From: JBCAWW01 sp039024315
Lineage (GTDB): Bacteria; Bacteroidota; Bacteroidia; J057
Length of the DNA stretch: 32,448 bases
Direction of reading: 5' to 3'
Assembly: GCA_039024315.1 (NCBI GenBank)
Contig: JBCCQN010000078.1
Coordinates: 1-32,448 of the forward strand
Shown piece after piece: positions 9,001 to 19,500 of this stretch. The number at the start of each line of letters is the position of its first letter. Within the stretch, counting starts at the first letter, position 1. The notes beneath the pieces were generated by a model. That model saw nothing but the letters and a program-made list of their open reading frames with translations, searched no databases and had not been told where the DNA came from. Both the position numbers and the translations under genes were made by a program.

Positions 9001-12000
9001 TTGCCGATAAAATTTGATCACAAGCACAAACGTCAAGCATCGGGAAGCTAGTAGCCGCCGCAGAGAGTGAAACGTTCGCCGGAGGCGGCATATTGATGAG
9101 AAAAAGGTTGCACTCTGTGTCAAATCCACCGCTAAGGACATCCGAAGAAATCCCAAACTTAGCCAATACTGCCCCAAAGCTAGCATATGCACCAGGAAGG
9201 TTCGCACTATTGATCTGTACAGGGGTAGGACTGCTTTGAGCTCCTAGCGGGAACTCTCCCCCACATCCTCCAGCACAAATCTTTTCGAAGGCATCTAAGA
9301 CTTCGGTGATTTCAGTGGCCGTGAGCGTAGCGGTAGGAGAACCGTCGTTGCAGCCTTCTAGCTGTCGCTGCCAATAATCACGATAGCTGTTACAGGTTGA
9401 GGCGCATTGGGTTTGGCTCACGTCTGTAGTCCCTCCTTGAGCCAAGACATCCGAGACCTCATCATAGCCGTCAGTATCTATCCCTAACTCACTACTTGTA
9501 GGATAGCGATTGGCTTTGCCATCTGGTATCTCAACGCCATAGCAAATTTCGTTTTGCTTTTGGGCTTCGATCAAGCGAGTTTTTGCGGAGCGATAAAAAG
9601 TGCGGTATAGCTGCCAAAGAGCATCCATATCACATTCTTCATCCATGATATTACCCGTTCCGTATTGATTGATCAGTGAATTTAGATAACCAATACAAGC
9701 GTCCATGCTCTGGATATCCTCTGCCTCTGGGCAGGTAGTCAAAATCCAAGCTGTTTCCCAAGCCGTATAATGGTTATTGAACAAGCCCCAAATAAGACTG
9801 TTACGCAGCAGAAACTCATCCAAGAGCTTTTGCATATCGGACTCAAGGTTGGGATTGGCTTGAAAATAAGGATCAACGGCAATCAAGTTGATCCGGTAAA
9901 CCGGATTAGTAGCCGTACCGAGATTGGTCAAGATATCCAAGCCAGTAGTCTGCCCATCGAAGGCCTCCACATCTTCAACAGTCAATAAATTGGCAATCTC
10001 CTCGTCCCAATCTACCGAAGCCTGATTGTTGGCACACCACTGATACATGCAGTAGTTAGGGTGTAGTTCTATGAGGACTTCGGCCCAGCTATCGTCCCAA
10101 TAAAAGAGAAATTCCTGCGGGCTCAAATCATCGGGATTTTCCCAAATAGGATTATTAGGATCATTACTAGTATTAACCTTAATCGCATTACCACTTGCAT
10201 CTTGCCAAGTGAGGCCTCCATTTTGATAATCTAGCGACCCATTCAAGTTTGTGTAAGATGAATTACCTACTTTGATTTGGTCTAGATCATTATTCTGGTT
10301 GAGAATCGAGTACGATTTGTTATTCCCTTCATCGGGGAAAGATATAGCACCCGTAAGCTGGTCTTGATCAAATAGCATATACTGACCACGAGGGCTGACA
10401 TCACTGAGCATGATGGTATAGAGACTCTCACAAGAACTTTGGTCTTGGCATTCATCTGCGCAGGCTTTGAGGGCCTCATCGTAGGTAGCCCCCCCATGAG
10501 CGGAGGGATCCCATTCTTCATCTGGCCCTAGCTTGATAGCACATTCGAGTTCACAGGCAGTAAGGCCGCAACCTTCCGCGTCGATTTCCTCAATATATTT
10601 GTCTTTAAAAAAGCTCAGATCTGGCAGGCAAGCCTGAGCTAGGTAGTTGGCTTGATAGAGGGCCATACTTTCTTCATGGATCTCCAGCTTTTTGATGATC
10701 TGATAGGCTCCCACTTTGAGCGGTATAGTCGTATAGTTCATATCAAAGCTGGCCAAACTGGCACAAACATCGTCAATGCTCGCAAAGGGACCGATGATTT
10801 CCTTTTGCGTCCCATTGACTAGCATTTCTTTTTGACAGTCGTCTAATACACTTAAGGTCAACTGATAGACGCAATCGTAACAAAAGTCTGGGGTAGTGCT
10901 TTGATTGGGGGGAATCACGACAGGGCCACCAGGCTCATCATTGCTTGGGCCCTCGCATTCAAAGCCTAAGGCAGCACCGCTCAAAGCATAGTGTAGCGTC
11001 AAAACCGCATCTGGAGTAGTGACAATATGTTCATATACCAACTCATTGCTGCTAGGCGTTTGCTTGCCGTTTTTACTAGGATCGGATAAATCAACGGTGA
11101 GGTCGTAACCACCGGTATTACTATCCAACGCATCTAAATTATCGGGGCTGTTGCCCGCCAACATACTGGCGACCGTACGACCCGCAGCATCGACATAGGT
11201 TACACTGACCTGGCCGTTGGGATCGACAACCGCATTTTTACGATAATGAGCGGCTTCGCCTACTTCGTCTCCAAAAATCAAGTCTAGCTCCTCTTGCGGA
11301 GGATCTGCGTAAATAAATTGAGATTCATGGCCCGAACCCAATTGGTGCTCTGGTCCTACTCCACTTTGACGACGGACTCTGCCAGTATTATCAGCCGTAT
11401 ACTCGATTTGCGCATAAGGAAAACCCTGTGCATCCGGCACATAAGCTTGAGCCCCATCTTTATCATCATTTTCTTCAGAGTAGTACTCGCTCGCACCAGC
11501 AAAATTACTAGGATTGGTAGGATCTTTACTTTCCAAAACAGGCGCAGCTTCTACTTCACATTCCAGCTCACCAGTAGTAGGATTGACAAGATTTTGATCA
11601 AAGTCTTTCCAATAGGCGGGTCTATAAACCGTATTACCACTAGCATCAGTATCCTTGACCAAGTTTTGCCTAGGATAATATTGTAATTGATTTTCAGGTA
11701 CGGGTGCGGGTAATACACTTATTGTAGGACGCCCCTGAGCATCCAAAATATCTTCTTGCACCACCGCATGCTCCTCTGAATTGAGCAGGCTTACTGCCTG
11801 ACGCTTTTGTAATAAGTCATCGTGATAAGAGGTTGCCTCTTTTTTCAGGTGGCCAGTAGCGCCGGTAGCAAATTGTGCTTGATACTGCCAAGTAAAGTCA
11901 GTTTCATGTGCCTGGGTGATATGATGATAAGGCGGGCTTCCTCCAGTGATCAAATTGAGGGCGGCAATATCTCCCTCCGACTCGATGGACCATCGGCCTT

Positions 12001-12856
12001 CTTGACGTTGATTGGGGTTGAGCATATCACGGCCTACCGCTCTAATGCGGACGATCAAAAAACCATGATCAAAGACATCACTCATTTTGTACTGTACTAG
12101 CTCGCCAACTAAGTTGACGCGAGTGGCAGCTTCATCAAAATCATACACAAGCTCATTGTACTGACTAAGTGGATAGTAATCAGGACCAGGAGTCTGAGGG
12201 TCATCTACATCATAATCATCAACAAAAACCCACTCTAGGTCATAGCCAGTAGCACCCGCCACCGGGCTCCAAGCGATCTCTAAAAAGCCGGGATCATTGT
12301 GTGGACCGACACTTACATTTTGCACCTGATCGGAGCGATTGAAGTGCCAAATCCGATTGATGGAAATCTCAGATTCAAGCAAAAGATAGTCGGGTACTGT
12401 ACTAATGGTAGTGGGGACATCGTCTCCATTGATCCTCAAAGAGGTGACATTGATCTCCACATAATAACCATCATTAAAGACAGTATAGCTCTTAGCCTCA
12501 AAGCTAGTACCGCCCTGAGGATTGTAATTAATGGTGAGCGTTCGCGTAAAGCTATTGGCTACCCCATTAAAATCTAAGGCGTTGATATCGAGCACAATCT
12601 CGGCTGTGTACGCCTCAGTTGGCTGCTGCATATTTAAATCGGTACTGAAGATGATCCGATTTTCGCAACTGATATTACTAAAGGGTAAAGGCGCTGGCGT
12701 TCCCCATTCATAATCCTTGATGATATGCGGATTGGCGATGGAGGTATTGGTCGGATCCAAATCGGCACTAAACCAACTCTCATATGGATCATTATTGGCG
12801 AGGAGGCTAGGCATACAGAGGCCTAGCATCACTAACAAAGTGAACAAACGGTTCAT
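3029..12856 (-). CDS. Giant secreted Rhs-repeat protein with C-terminal predicted lipase toxin domain (3275 aa)
   Basis: Signal peptide 1-20 (...MPSLLA, then NND). A fibronectin-like segment at about 180-275 is followed by a block typical of Bacteroidota Rhs proteins (DAQGRP near 370, GRVRRQSGVGPEHQLGSGHE near 490-510). About 635-1440 is Cys-rich (FCYDCVYQL at its start). About 1490-1850 has W-containing repeats (LIKIDPNGGIVWNRYY) like a beta-propeller. YD repeats run from about 2090 to 2690, and about 2690-2850 is a jelly-roll-like insert. The Rhs core (ARIYDPRVGRWFSPDP ... DPDGR) ends near 3055. The last 220 residues contain FVNGYEEG, a nucleophile motif SHSQGG (Ser3168), Asp3218 in SDKDIIAP and His3245 in KGHLLRNY: an alpha/beta-hydrolase triad of lipase type. 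It lies 24 bases after a LolA-like gene, with an overlapping small gene downstream. I infer an exported shell carrying a phospholipase-like toxin. No PAAR or type IX signal is present. Confidence 0.9.
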   Translation of the reverse strand: MNRLFTLLVMLGLCMPSLLANNDPYESWFSADLDPTNTSIANPHIIKDYEWGTPAPLPFSNISCENRIIFSTDLNMQQPTEAYTAEIVLDINALDFNGVANSFTRTLTINYNPQGGTSFEAKSYTVFNDGYYVEINVTSLRINGDDVPTTISTVPDYLLLESEISINRIWHFNRSDQVQNVSVGPHNDPGFLEIAWSPVAGATGYDLEWVFVDDYDVDDPQTPGPDYYPLSQYNELVYDFDEAATRVNLVGELVQYKMSDVFDHGFLIVRIRAVGRDMLNPNQRQEGRWSIESEGDIAALNLITGGSPPYHHITQAHETDFTWQYQAQFATGATGHLKKEATSYHDDLLQKRQAVSLLNSEEHAVVQEDILDAQGRPTISVLPAPVPENQLQYYPRQNLVKDTDASGNTVYRPAYWKDFDQNLVNPTTGELECEVEAAPVLESKDPTNPSNFAGASEYYSEENDDKDGAQAYVPDAQGFPYAQIEYTADNTGRVRRQSGVGPEHQLGSGHESQFIYADPPQEELDLIFGDEVGEAAHYRKNAVVDPNGQVSVTYVDAAGRTVASMLAGNSPDNLDALDSNTGGYDLTVDLSDPSKNGKQTPSSNELVYEHIVTTPDAVLTLHYALSGAALGFECEGPSNDEPGGPVVIPPNQSTTPDFCYDCVYQLTLSVLDDCQKEMLVNGTQKEIIGPFASIDDVCASLASFDMNYTTIPLKVGAYQIIKKLEIHEESMALYQANYLAQACLPDLSFFKDKYIEEIDAEGCGLTACELECAIKLGPDEEWDPSAHGGATYDEALKACADECQDQSSCESLYTIMLSDVSPRGQYMLFDQDQLTGAISFPDEGNNKSYSILNQNNDLDQIKVGNSSYTNLNGSLDYQNGGLTWQDASGNAIKVNTSNDPNNPIWENPDDLSPQEFLFYWDDSWAEVLIELHPNYCMYQWCANNQASVDWDEEIANLLTVEDVEAFDGQTTGLDILTNLGTATNPVYRINLIAVDPYFQANPNLESDMQKLLDEFLLRNSLIWGLFNNHYTAWETAWILTTCPEAEDIQSMDACIGYLNSLINQYGTGNIMDEECDMDALWQLYRTFYRSAKTRLIEAQKQNEICYGVEIPDGKANRYPTSSELGIDTDGYDEVSDVLAQGGTTDVSQTQCASTCNSYRDYWQRQLEGCNDGSPTATLTATEITEVLDAFEKICAGGCGGEFPLGAQSSPTPVQINSANLPGAYASFGAVLAKFGISSDVLSGGFDTECNLFLINMPPPANVSLSAAATSFPMLDVCACDQILSAKAAYASLTQAEQDEYGSAAYYFADQYGVVLPNFDALSCDCDAVWLDFYDQAWPQGNNYWDDAINLILAEREIPVPAEISCSDCRTCEQVQTVWNTYESSLIGQANGFEIMASVMNAQFGFSLSYPQYVEYIEKCEEAQANTSCSPTDRMQQLLDLLNSQMQAGQLTDQGVDISANPNLGSFLYAEDPLACAPQTDALVLFARTFNASIRQIAPSTQNNSWLVAADDGGVNLLLAYRHTDDTWSWAKTLDLSGTGQLDKSSIRLLGLNDGNFLLGGIIALNNGNKKYALIKIDPNGGIVWNRYYSKTGHYPQYSLGMFEQYGGEILVAYADGETTDDWHVSTLVMNVLANGSFNWARQVENLGDNWYDYVAAKPNVNHLAPADNGGFYLGGMSETGDIDGDGLTIMRFDHNGAESWAREFEDIQLYCATNVLNLTGLSGGSLGIAVRDQDLGSPRTRLLRFSTGGLLIQQGELNLPARGYFEPTHLSATADNAWIVSGIAESGTNGKEAIALKLRVLTSPVFDNSAVWSKRFTVPNLAQTQIVPGSGNTLYLLQDDRIDNLLDQGNGELEGVCGQINEEVQFSQLSLSPIDITGTLAIANLNLSSTAPAINLNGATNPSFTPECGERLQLRVHDACGTNCVLTFDMPATSGVHFSNLPGQVGGLLGTLDPNNDDDFSFNTLSLGGASVNITGSNPCLNACALDVPPLCNEPLFLQLPFEDPCYEYQVSLATHHAQIAYENYIEEQKAAFVDAYKQRCLDPASQFSETFEVSYPFNQYHATLYYYDRGGLVVKTVPPAGVAFDGTANHQKQTQYSYNSLGNKVWENTPDGGVKTFWYDWLGRIVFSQNENQFPDRFSYIKYDNLGRVVEGGEVVYDESLNSSSLTTAFENNGSLLTKSEYEAIWTTIDAGNNNLFEVTRTTYDVEDPVVGPLFPAGHQEELRGRVASVKYIDGYDDFRNTNVFYDYDIHGNVKNIITEIPHLADLGQQYFHIGYKFDLLTGNVNEVHYQAGQPDAFYHRYVYDADNRIKQVFTSKDRQIWDQDARYEYYKHGPLARLELGQEQVQGIDYAYTMEGWLKVINDNLLDPNHDMGKDNLATAGNLHQNFARDAFGFSIGYYQGDFQAIANASFTTNDAPLANVSAHYTNGDIRSFHNGNIGYLATTLQDPEGNPMPQFTPYHYDQLNRLTKQSAYQPTGVLSNDWSGFNSNGDYETEISYEDADGNIGTLKRNGIASSGNQAMDDLKYVYYQDAQGRPTNQLAYVEDNNTYDDYYALDIDNQNDPSNPYATQPQRGLDEGNYVYDAIGNLIKDEEEEIFKIEWTVSGKIRSIIRFDGINDPTQADSDKPDLAFVYGADGQRIIKIVKPDPKNESSWTYHYYVRDAQGNTMATYTRDYQPREAAGTMVVNFRDKNIESYGGNKDNPNATATVLGNGNMLQLSPGAWRAVEVNYPMTTNTYLQFEFKTTEEGRIQGIGVDANLGITWKSFVQLYGTTDKTGAANAKAIEAYDTYDPPGTWQTVLVPIGAEMASAPQNIAVGNNYGKYLVFIHDENSGDTEPSFFRNVKLFEAPTGVGTDYTETFVLNEHHLYGSKRLGLQEAKQELKSLEFTSGGLNPNTGHFGSKNGLVLNTPAVAPLDQGISFWRGQKYFELSEHRGNNLVVVSDRKLQVEDQGLSVGYYFAADISATQDYYAFGMKMPGRDWQVGGGYRFGYNGMELEDEISGSWNSYDFGARIYDPRVGRWFSPDPLSSMYPFASPYNFVLNTPIQAIDPDGRLVIFVNGYEEGKAVGRDALDQTGMWRALRRAFVGEKLYKTDKNNYWEGFDNDMMNRIEDHKALYANASSHGASTASYRSYRGKRAGKAMLEMIEAGEIEIDRDTETIKIVSHSQGGAYAAGMSEVLTDAGYTVEVEYYLAPKQPGDIDVTEAERRVQYGSDKDIIAPQEPMKGDIEHGGGPEVDGKIKGHLLRNYKFIFKLKENEDGYVAPRKDKPATNE

Positions 12857-12880
12857 GATTATTGTGTTTTCAGCGATAGT

Positions 12881-13573
12881 TTAGCGACAAAAATTATAGA
12901 GTTTGTAGCCTTTGTAGGCAGATTGTAGGAGAAACTGTTCTCCATCGCGACGGACGTAATCCTGCTCAGAAAAATGGGCTGTGCTTGTGGTACTGAGTTT
13001 TTGAAGATTACGGTAGTGTACTTCGGTCCGGTCGCCCAACTCCCCTTCTTCCCAAGGGAGTTGGTAACAGACGATGCGTTCTATGAAATAGCTCTCAGGA
13101 TTAAAGACTACTTCGACGGCTTCGAAGCCAAGAGCACCTATCAAAAAGCGGTAGGACAATAAACCCTCTTCTTTTTCCTGAAACTGGATGCTGTCACAAA
13201 TCGCTAGCATTGAATCCAGAGGTATGGGCGAAGCTAGGGTAGAAGTAGAAGGTGCATTTTGAATAATCACCGCCTTCATATCATGATTGACCAAGATGGC
13301 GTATTGATCGTTTTGTAAACGCTCTATCGAGGGAGTATGCATCTTTTGCATCACCCCTTGCCAGCTCGCTCTCCCTTTGGTGATCTCCACATTATCAGGG
13401 TCGTAGCCTGCGTAGAAGCGGTATTCGAGTTCTACTTGTCCCCCTTTCAGGGAACGATAGGCCTCATTGATACGCTCAATATCTTGTTTGACATTTTGAG
13501 CGGAGAGGTTTTGCCCTAAGCATGCCAAGAGCAGGCAGGCCAGCAGCCTGTAATAAATATGATATGATTTCAT
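12881..13573 (-). CDS. LolA-like secreted periplasmic protein between the two Rhs genes (230 aa)
   Basis: The start at 13573 gives a clean signal peptide (MKSYHIYYRLLACLLLACLG...LSAQ). A longer in-frame start exists upstream but would overlap the preceding Rhs gene and hide the signal. The mature part is about 205 residues of alternating strands: VELEYRFYAGYDP, ITKGRASWQGVMQKM, ESYFIERIVCYQLPW, RTEVHYRNLQ. The strand order and the lead-in 'no peptide motif, then Y-x-F...G' pattern recall the LolA/LppX-like lipid-binding half-barrel, but identity is low and this is a fold guess. It starts 7 bases after the first Rhs gene's stop and ends 24 bases before the second Rhs start, so the three genes are co-transcribed. 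A role in guiding the hydrophobic shells, or a lipid, across the periplasm is inference. Confidence 0.8.
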   Translation of the reverse strand: MKSYHIYYRLLACLLLACLGQNLSAQNVKQDIERINEAYRSLKGGQVELEYRFYAGYDPDNVEITKGRASWQGVMQKMHTPSIERLQNDQYAILVNHDMKAVIIQNAPSTSTLASPIPLDSMLAICDSIQFQEKEEGLLSYRFLIGALGFEAVEVVFNPESYFIERIVCYQLPWEEGELGDRTEVHYRNLQKLSTTSTAHFSEQDYVRRDGEQFLLQSAYKGYKLYNFCR

Positions 13574-13580
13574 GATGGTG

Positions 13581-16500
13581 CTAGTTGACTTGTGGTTTGA
13601 CGGATTGTCGGGTCTCATTGAGGGATTGAATGCCTTCTTTGGTCTCCTTTTGGACCCCAATCAAATCGCCAGCTTTGTTGTATTTGTAAAAGGTTGCGTA
13701 GCCATTATTGTCCATTGCCGCCATGAGGCGAAGCGTAACCGGATCATAGACAAAAGTCTTTATCCCCGACAAGTAGGGCTGTACTACGAGGTCATCTAGA
13801 TAGAGATTTTGGGTCCCACTATTTTCAAATTTGATTTCAAATAGGGCCGCACTCCCTTGCACATTTGCGGCATTGAAAGCAGCCTCAGTGGGTAACTCAA
13901 AGGATAACTCATAGCGCTGCCACCCGTCCAAAAGACTACCTTTTTTGAGAGGACTTGGCGTTACCGGATAGCTAATACCGCCTACGGAGATATTGACTTC
14001 CAATCCGTTGTAATCATCAATCGGACTATTAGAAACTTGGCCCATGTGATAGGCATCGCCATATACCCAGAAGGTCATCAGATATTTCTTGTCCCAAGTA
14101 GCGCGGAAATTACCAGCGCAATCGCAATCATCTACGGTATATTGACTATTGGTCAAATTGCTTGGAGTACACTCCAAATCACTGCCCATATCGGCTCGCA
14201 AGATGATCGGACTGGCAGCAGGGAAGCCAGGATTGATCACTAAGCTCTGCTTACCGGTGTGTGCGTAATCCCCGTTGAGATTTGGCCCTGAGTTTTCGAT
14301 ACTCACTGGCGACTGGCAGTAAGTGCTTACGTCTTCTTTGACCTCGAAATTGGCAAAAGCAATATCATAATTACGAGCATTGTTGGTCGTAACAATCGGT
14401 ACCTGTCCTTGGTGTCCAAATACTGCGGCACTATAGATATCCAATGGATTTTTACTCTCTACTTCTTGCCCTTGCGGAACGTATTTGGTCGCTTCCGCCG
14501 TCCATTGCCACTTATCAATTTGATTATTGATAGACCATTGTCCGGTAGCTAGCTTCCAAAAAGGCGTAAAATCAGTGAGGATTCCTTCATTTCTGATGTC
14601 AGTGTCCATGTAGGGCGCAGGTACATTCGGCGTAGCTGAGGCGGTATTGACTGTCCGGCCAGTGAGATAGGTGTAGGATTTGAGAGGACGCCAATTGCCA
14701 CGGATACCTCGACGAAATGGATTGACCACATCACCGGGTTCGGCGCAAGCAAACTTCGTCACTGGAATCGTTTCACAATCCCGGATCGGGAAAGCGTCAA
14801 TCGTTCCGCGAAGCGGAAATACATCCTCCTCACCAATACAATAAGGGAGATGGCCCAGCATGCTAAACTCATTGACATCTGTACACTCGCCAGCATTACT
14901 CAGGTCTGCCTCAATAGTACTAAACTCCGTCATATAGTCTAGACAAAGCAAAATAGGATTGCTGCCTTCGTCCACGTCGAGTTGGATATTGGCGACTGGC
15001 GTAAAGCTGCCACTACAATTGTAGCCAATTTGGATGTCCAACACTTCCGTACAATTGTTAGAGGTGGCCTGAGCCGTCGAACGAAACTCCACGCTGCAGT
15101 TGCTTGCATTAAGGCCGGTAAGGGGGTCAACATCTGGGGTCAGAGCAGTCAATAGGGAGCTATTGAGATATTCGTTGGGGTAGCCCATCAAATTGAAAGT
15201 CTCGTTGATAAGGAGCCCATCTTGCGCGATTGCCTGTAAGAGGGTCTGTAAATCGATGGCTTCTTGAGTGAGTTCTTCGCAGTAACATTCGTCCTCCACC
15301 TGCGAGGTACCACACTGCATTTGCCACTGATCAGAGTATTCGATGGCACTGGCAGTTACGACCTTGTCGAACGCTTGTAATGGGGTGCTGTGCGTCAGAG
15401 GATTGGCGTTGATGGTAACGATAGAACCCATTGCCCTAGATTGGCTGTTTTGGCGGCCCGACTCGACCACCTTGACAAGGTCAAATTCGTGTCCAGCAGG
15501 AACTTGAGTAGAGATATCAATCCCATCCTTATCCACAGCAAATACCTCGTCTCCATTTACATTTAGGACCCAGGCTTTAGCCACAATACTTCCTTCTTGC
15601 AGCCATAGTACATCTCCTGGTACTAAGTATTTGTCAGCATCGGTCAAATCATCGAGCTGTTTGTCTTGCCACTCAATGCCAATGTTTTGATAGCTTGGCC
15701 CCATATTGTCGTAGTGCCAGTAAGCTGGATAGGTAAAATTGTAGATATCGTCCGAAAACTCATTAGTCGTTTTGGTCAAGAGTACTTGCCCACTTTCGGC
15801 ATCATAAGCGACATTTTCGGTGGCGATACAAGACTTACCGCTAGTAACGACTGTTTTTTGCAAAATACCATACTGATTGATCACTTTGGTAGCGCTCATG
15901 AAGCGACTTTGGGTCAATTGATAGTTGTTTGCAAGGATGATCATCGGTATAAAAGCAGGAAATATACCCGCAAGGAAGCCGTCTAAATTTCCGCCAGTAC
16001 TAAGGCCAGTTGCCTCGGTTTCCTGCTGGCGTTCGTCAATGACGAAATCCATCTCAAAGCCTAAGCGAGCCTCGGCAGTCTCACCGTTGGGCTTGACGAT
16101 TTTGACTCCCGTATTGTTGAGTTCATTGGCTCGGGTAGGGTCAAAGTCCTGAGCGGTACGATAGAGATATTCTACGCGGCTGATCATTTCCTCCCCACCT
16201 TCGGCAAAGATGCTTTCTCGCCAAGCCTTACCATGCATGTCATTACGCTTGATCAAGAAGCCTTGAGTAGCATGGAAAGTATGTAGTTTTTTCAAAAACT
16301 GGATGGCAGGCACCCCTTTAGCTATCAACTCAGTGGTAGAGATATGAGTAGGGAATTCCTTGGCGGTATAAAACTCCTTGACTGTATAGCCCGTGCCATG
16401 GCTTTTGACATTTTCTTTGGCAAGGCTAGCAATCTTCACTTTACGGTAACCTACATTGGCAGCTCTAAAGGCGGATGGCGCGATGGGTTTGGTTACATAA

Positions 16501-19500
16501 TACTCCTCATCAATGGCCCATTTATTTTCTTTGCGCAGGTGCAGAGGTTGATAAAAGGGGTTTTCATCCATCCCGAGCATAGGTTCAAAAGTTGCTACCC
16601 CGCTGCTAATGGTTTCGCCTCCTTCTTCGATGGTATAATCAAACTCTTGACCATAGCTATTGGTCTGATCAGAATAACCTGTTACCTCTCCCCAAGCATC
16701 AGAGGTATAGATTCTTTTGGTTCTGGCACCTGAGCCACCTAGCTTTTTGCCGTAAGGGGTATAAAGTCTAACCCAAGACTCGCTAGGATCTACTTTATTG
16801 GCAAAACCTCGGTCCGCCATCACTCGATAGATCCCTGTAAAGACAGATCGCATTTCCATGGCAAAACCGACTAGGCCTCTGATGCGCTCAGCATCATCAG
16901 TGCCAGCTTGTTTAGGATCAGAAGGAAATACCCGCTCTGGCAAACTGTTGCGGATAAAGTTCCAGGCGGAACGAGCTACCCCTGGCACTTTGGGGTCTTT
17001 TTCGTTATCATCTTTTACCGAAGACTCCTCTATTTCGATCCAAGCTTGCTTAGTCGGATTGGCAGGATCTACAAGCCCTACTTCTTTGATTTTGACAAAT
17101 CCAGTGACCTGTTCCATATCGGGATCAGTTTGGCCTTTGTCTTGTTCGATGGGCATGTAGAAACTGAAGTATAATTCTTCGAGCATCTCATTTTCTTCGT
17201 CGAAGAAGTAGCGCTTTTTGAGTTCATCCACATTGGTAACATCTTCAGGCAGTTCGATATAGATCAAGTTATTGTTGTCGTACTTTAGTCCAGCCGTAGT
17301 ACTTTGGGTGTAAAGTGTATTGACAGGTACCCATTGGGATTTATCTGAACCCACGCCAGCAATCTTGAACATCTGCATCGCCTTGAGATTTTCGACATAT
17401 GCATACTGATTAGCTTCATATTCGACATTGATCGTTCCTCCGGAGGGAGTCGCAATCGATTTAAGCAACCATGCCTCTGCATTGTAATCTGCCGTATTCT
17501 GGTTCTGATCGGCATAGGGATACTTCCAATAGGTCAAGTCAGGGTCTTCTTGTTTGTAATTGCCCCAGCGATCATAAGCCTTAGCATTGTAATCAGGATT
17601 GTTTTCAGAGTAGGTAAAAACATATGGATTATAGCGACCTCGCTGAGAATTTTTGTAGGTAAACCACACCTTTTTCAGGGTCAGTTTGCCGCTTTGAGCA
17701 GGATCTCCGAGGTAGTCAGTATCATGCTCAAAGTAATTGGGGAGCTGCTGACAAAGTTCGTAGCTGTAGGCAAAATGTACCGTTTTGATTGGCACGGCAT
17801 CATCTCCTTTATTGATCCGTTCCTGTTTGGAGTAAAGCGTGATTTTGTCCAGCTTTTTTAAGGTCTTATCTGAATTAATCTGACCATCTTCATCTACTAC
17901 TCCATGCCCATCATTACGGTCGCTATAGGTAAACTCTGCGATAAAATGACGAGAAATGATTGAATGAGTGTACCAAACCTCTTTTTCACCATAGACATAG
18001 CTCCCTTTATCATCCATAGCACGTGCTTCCAAGCCTTTGCTATAGCTTGCGCTATTAGGAGTCGCCGATAATGGAGTACGCCAACCAAAACTACTATGCA
18101 CACGGGAATAGTTAATCTGGTAAGCTTGACCTAAATCATCGTCTGTGATACCATCATTATTGACATCGACATAGCCTGGCGAAAGCATCCCTGTCATCAA
18201 ATAAGAATGTGCAAAAGCTGGTGTAGTGGTGGCGTTGAAATAATGATCTATGCCCCTTTCGTTGTTTGTACTATTATCTGATCCTGGATGGTAATAGACA
18301 AGCTTTGAGTTATCAACGGTCAAAGGATCAGGTAGGCTTCCTTCCTTATTAGAAGCGTTAAAACTTACTTCTCTCTGCACCCAGTTATAGGCAGGGATTT
18401 CATACAGTATCTTTCTGCCATCGCTGGTAGTAAGGATGGAAGAAGAAAAGTGATGCGCCTTACGCTCTTCTTCCATTCGCCCAAAGGTTCCATTTGGCCC
18501 CGGATCTTCAATCCCTAGAGAATTGTAATTAAAGGTATTGAGTGGGTAACTTTTGATCTGAGGCTCTAAGGCTAATTTGTCGGCTTCCTCAGCCGTAAGC
18601 ATTTGCATAGGCTGATTTTTTTTAACCCGATTATGATAACGATCTGCTTCGTTAGGATCATTGGTAAAATTGGAGCGTTGATAGCCACCTTGGGCTTCGG
18701 TGGTATGATAGACATTATCTTTATCATCGATAAGGTAGGCGTCTTTATTGACAAAGCCCATAGGTCCAGCGTAAAGGTTTACCCTAACCGCTTTATCATC
18801 GCCGAGGCGTTGATAGTACTCCTCGTCTTGGTCAAAATTGAGCTCGCCTACCTGCTTAAAGCTATAGGGCTCTTGCGCGCGGTCACCATTTTCTCCGCGA
18901 GCACGAAAGCGAAAAACCTCATCTAGCCCATTACGACTGGCGGCATCCCAGCGTCCAGAACGAGAGCTAGAGACCATCCCCTTGACATTGAGTCCTCCTT
19001 TGCCACTAGTAGCGCCCCCTCCCCATTCGATACCACCACTGAGATCATTGCTGTAAGTACTCATAAATGGATCATAAACGATCCCAGGATCACGAAAAGC
19101 TCTGTAGGTACCGCCAACTCCTGGTCCCGTAGCATGATAAGTATCGGGTCCATTATAAATTGAGGCGATATAGGGCGTGACCTTTTGAATAAAAGGACCA
19201 TCATTTTCGCGATTAAAATCCATGGTCACCGCTCCATTTGTGCTTGTATTAGCTATTTCCTCTGCTTTATCAAGATAAGCATACCCAAAAGCGCTACTAG
19301 CAATACGATTGGTATAAAGTGATTGCTTAGATACATAGCCGCTGATTTCCAGCGTTGGATCGGTGCCAAAAAGGGCGATCCCACCTTTGCCGTTAAACAA
19401 AAAGTTTTCTGTGGCAAAAGGCATATCTATCTGCGCGGAATGTGTGGGGGAAGCAAAGGAATAGGAAGGAGAGATAGAACGAGATCTTAACTTACGTCTC

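Noticed and set aside
3029..12856. Type VI secretion Rhs effector
   Set aside because: The protein has a Sec signal peptide and no PAAR domain, and there is no VgrG, Hcp or adaptor gene in the window.
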